From: CBDVAK01 sp965371945
GTDB lineage: Bacteria > Pseudomonadota > Gammaproteobacteria > Competibacterales > JAHEDQ01
Assembly (NCBI GenBank): GCA_965371945.1
Contig: CBDVAK010000165.1
Span: forward strand, 1-7,486
Direction of reading: 5' to 3'
DNA length: 7,486 bases
Part shown: one piece after another, positions 5,897 to 7,486 of the stretch
Position numbering within the stretch: the stretch's first letter is position 1
How the letters are laid out: the number at the start of each line of letters is the position of its first letter
Program-made: the position numbers and the translations under genes
The notes under the pieces: generated by a model
Told to the model about the DNA's origin: nothing
Seen by the model: only the letters and a program-made list of their open reading frames with translations
Database searches by the model: none

Positions 5897-7486
5897 TCAG
5901 AAGCTCAGCGAGATGTCCTGGTGCACGGACTTGCAGGCCGCGATGTCTTTGGCCTGCGCGGTGGTCAGACGCGATTGCATGCGCAGACCGATGTTGTTGC
6001 GGATGATCAGGTCATAGTTCTCCAGGCCCTCGGCCAGGGAGTCGGTGGCCTGTGTTCTCCAGGTGACTTCATCGTCGAACAGCGCCAATGCCTGGTCCAG
6101 CTCCCCCTCGGCCTTGCCGCGATCCGGATCAGTGCCCTTGAGGGCCCGGCGGGCGCGGCTCAGCGAAGACTTGATCTTGCTGGCGCCCTGGATGTTCCCC
6201 AGGGAACTGGCCGCGGTCTTGATCGCTTCCATGGCCTGATCAGGGGGGGCCGACCCGATCACCTCGCGCAGAGCCTCGATGTGGCCCCGCAATCCGGCCA
6301 GCTCAGGGCCCTGGCCGATCATGGTGCGCACCTTCGCCAGCGGTTCGTAGCTGCCATCGACATTGCGCCGGTAGGCGAGCCGCGCTTTCTTGTCGGCATC
6401 GGCCAAGGCTACGTATTGCTGGTGGGCCTGTTCCCAGTCCGCGGGTATCGCGGCCAGCAGCTCGGCCTGTTCGCGTTCCAGTTCCCCGATTTGCCGGTCC
6501 AGTGCGGCCAGTTCCTGGTTGGTGGCCTCGCCGCTGCGGCTGCGACGGGTCTGCAACTGTTCGAGGTCGGCGATGCGCTGGTCGTACTTGCGGGCATTGG
6601 ACTGCAGTCTGCGGACCTGATGGTGGAGGGGGCGATACCCCGGCGCGTATTCCGCCAGCGCAGCTTCGGTGGTCTCGATTTCAGTCAGAAGATCGAATGT
6701 GTTCCGGGCAGCGTCGAAGCTGTCGGTCAGTTCACCGCGCAGATCTTCGGGCACGATGCGCAAATCGAGGCGGCGGGCGGTGGTGATGGCGGCGCGTATC
6801 TCCTGCCCCTGTTCAGCGTAGACCTCGAAGACGTAACGCTCCAGACAGGCCTGCAGACGCGGGTTCATCGGTGGTGGCGCGGTCTCCGAGGTGAGATAGG
6901 TGCGATTGGGCAGATAGTTGACCAGACTCGGGAAGGCGCCGGCGATGGCAAGCCCGATCAATTGCAGCCCGATGAAAGCAGCGGCTCCTTTGTAGATTTG
7001 GGTGGTCTTGAGCGACGGTGGTGCGACGCCACGCAGATAGAACAGCGCAAATCCAAAGGGCGGTGTCAGGAACGAGGTCTGGATATTGAGGCCGACCAAC
7101 ACCCCCAGCCACACCGCGGTGATATTGGCGGACGGATCGGCCAGCAGGATCGGCGCCACGATCGGCACCACCACCACCGCGATTTCGATAAAATCCAGAA
7201 AAAACCCGAGCAGGAATATGACCCCCATCACCACGATGAACTGGATCCAGAAGCCACCGGGCAGACCGGTGAGGAAATGTTTGACCAGTTCCTCACCGCC
7301 GAAGGCGCGAAATGCGGAGGTGAGCATGGCGGCGCCGATGAGGATGATGAAGACCATGGATGTGGTCTTGGCGGTCTCCACCATGACCCCGCCCAGGGTG
7401 TCCTCCACCTGGTAGGATCGCCAGCCGCTCCACAGCACCGCCACCATCAGGCCCAGCACGGCTATCGAGGCCAGCACCACCCCCAG
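5897..7486 (-). CDS. TRAP transporter large permease (DctM type, FcbT3-like), 5'-partial, with long C-terminal extension
   Basis: The frame is open to the window edge, so the N-terminal part is missing; 529 residues are visible. I number from the GTG at 7480. The first 190 residues are the last membrane region of a DctM-type permease, the large membrane subunit that imports carboxylates using a periplasmic binding protein and a sodium gradient. GFFLDFIEIAVVVVPIVAPI (92-111) is the conserved second-half motif, and LNIQTSFLTPPFGFALFYLR (131-150) is typical of the COG4664 mannitol/chloroaromatic group. Family members usually end soon after GLAIAGAFPSLVNYLP (176-191). Here about 330 more residues follow (about 197-527; 5900-6892), soluble and highly charged, with probable coiled coil at about 285-345, for example DLEQLQTRR and GELEREQAELL. 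The thioesterase gene follows 2 bp after the stop. The small permease and binding-protein genes would be expected beyond the window. Confidence 0.85.
   Translation of the reverse strand: MGVVLASIAVLGLMVAVLWSGWRSYQVEDTLGGVMVETAKTTSMVFIILIGAAMLTSAFRAFGGEELVKHFLTGLPGGFWIQFIVVMGVIFLLGFFLDFIEIAVVVVPIVAPILLADPSANITAVWLGVLVGLNIQTSFLTPPFGFALFYLRGVAPPSLKTTQIYKGAAAFIGLQLIGLAIAGAFPSLVNYLPNRTYLTSETAPPPMNPRLQACLERYVFEVYAEQGQEIRAAITTARRLDLRIVPEDLRGELTDSFDAARNTFDLLTEIETTEAALAEYAPGYRPLHHQVRRLQSNARKYDQRIADLEQLQTRRSRSGEATNQELAALDRQIGELEREQAELLAAIPADWEQAHQQYVALADADKKARLAYRRNVDGSYEPLAKVRTMIGQGPELAGLRGHIEALREVIGSAPPDQAMEAIKTAASSLGNIQGASKIKSSLSRARRALKGTDPDRGKAEGELDQALALFDDEVTWRTQATDSLAEGLENYDLIIRNNIGLRMQSRLTTAQAKDIAACKSVHQDISLSF

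Overview
The window looks like ordinary chromosomal DNA of a GC-rich proteobacterium. A gammaproteobacterium is my best guess from the gene families (GntP permease, FcbT3-like TRAP permease, YdiF-type CoA transferase) and the style of the intergenic repeats. No rRNA or other phylogenetic marker is present, so this is inference. I see no tRNA, CRISPR array, transposase or phage gene.

Layout. (1) Positions 2-1271, plus strand: the tail of a small YHS/TRASH-type metal-binding protein, a probable 47-residue two-helix membrane peptide, and a 287-residue membrane fatty acid desaturase with all three histidine boxes. (2) Positions 1272-1439: a non-coding gap holding a degenerate copy of a dispersed repeat. 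(3) Positions 1440-3278, plus strand: a two-gene operon of a GntP-family organic-acid permease (GTG start with a strong Shine-Dalgarno) and a universal stress protein with a complete ATP-binding motif. (4) Positions 3293-5260, minus strand: a fused alpha/beta CoA transferase with a C-terminal domain of about 115 residues, convergent with the stress-protein gene. (5) Positions 5261-5441: a gap with a 106-bp inverted-repeat element and a 10-bp tandem repeat. (6) Positions 5442-7486, minus strand: a hot-dog acyl-CoA thioesterase 2 bp downstream of the end of a TRAP transporter large permease. The permease runs off the window and has a charged, coiled-coil-rich tail of about 330 residues.

How the genes may work together (inference). 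Positions 1440-7486 read as uptake and CoA activation of small carboxylic acids. Two carboxylate-type transporters (GntP and TRAP) flank a CoA transferase that could activate the acid and a thioesterase that could release it. The stress protein paired with the permease recalls the nucleotide-binding Usp proteins encoded with some transporters. The substrate cannot be read from the sequence.

No clear new multi-gene system is visible. The items most worth following up are the repeat element found in both larger gaps, the long tail on the TRAP permease, and the extra domain on the CoA transferase.
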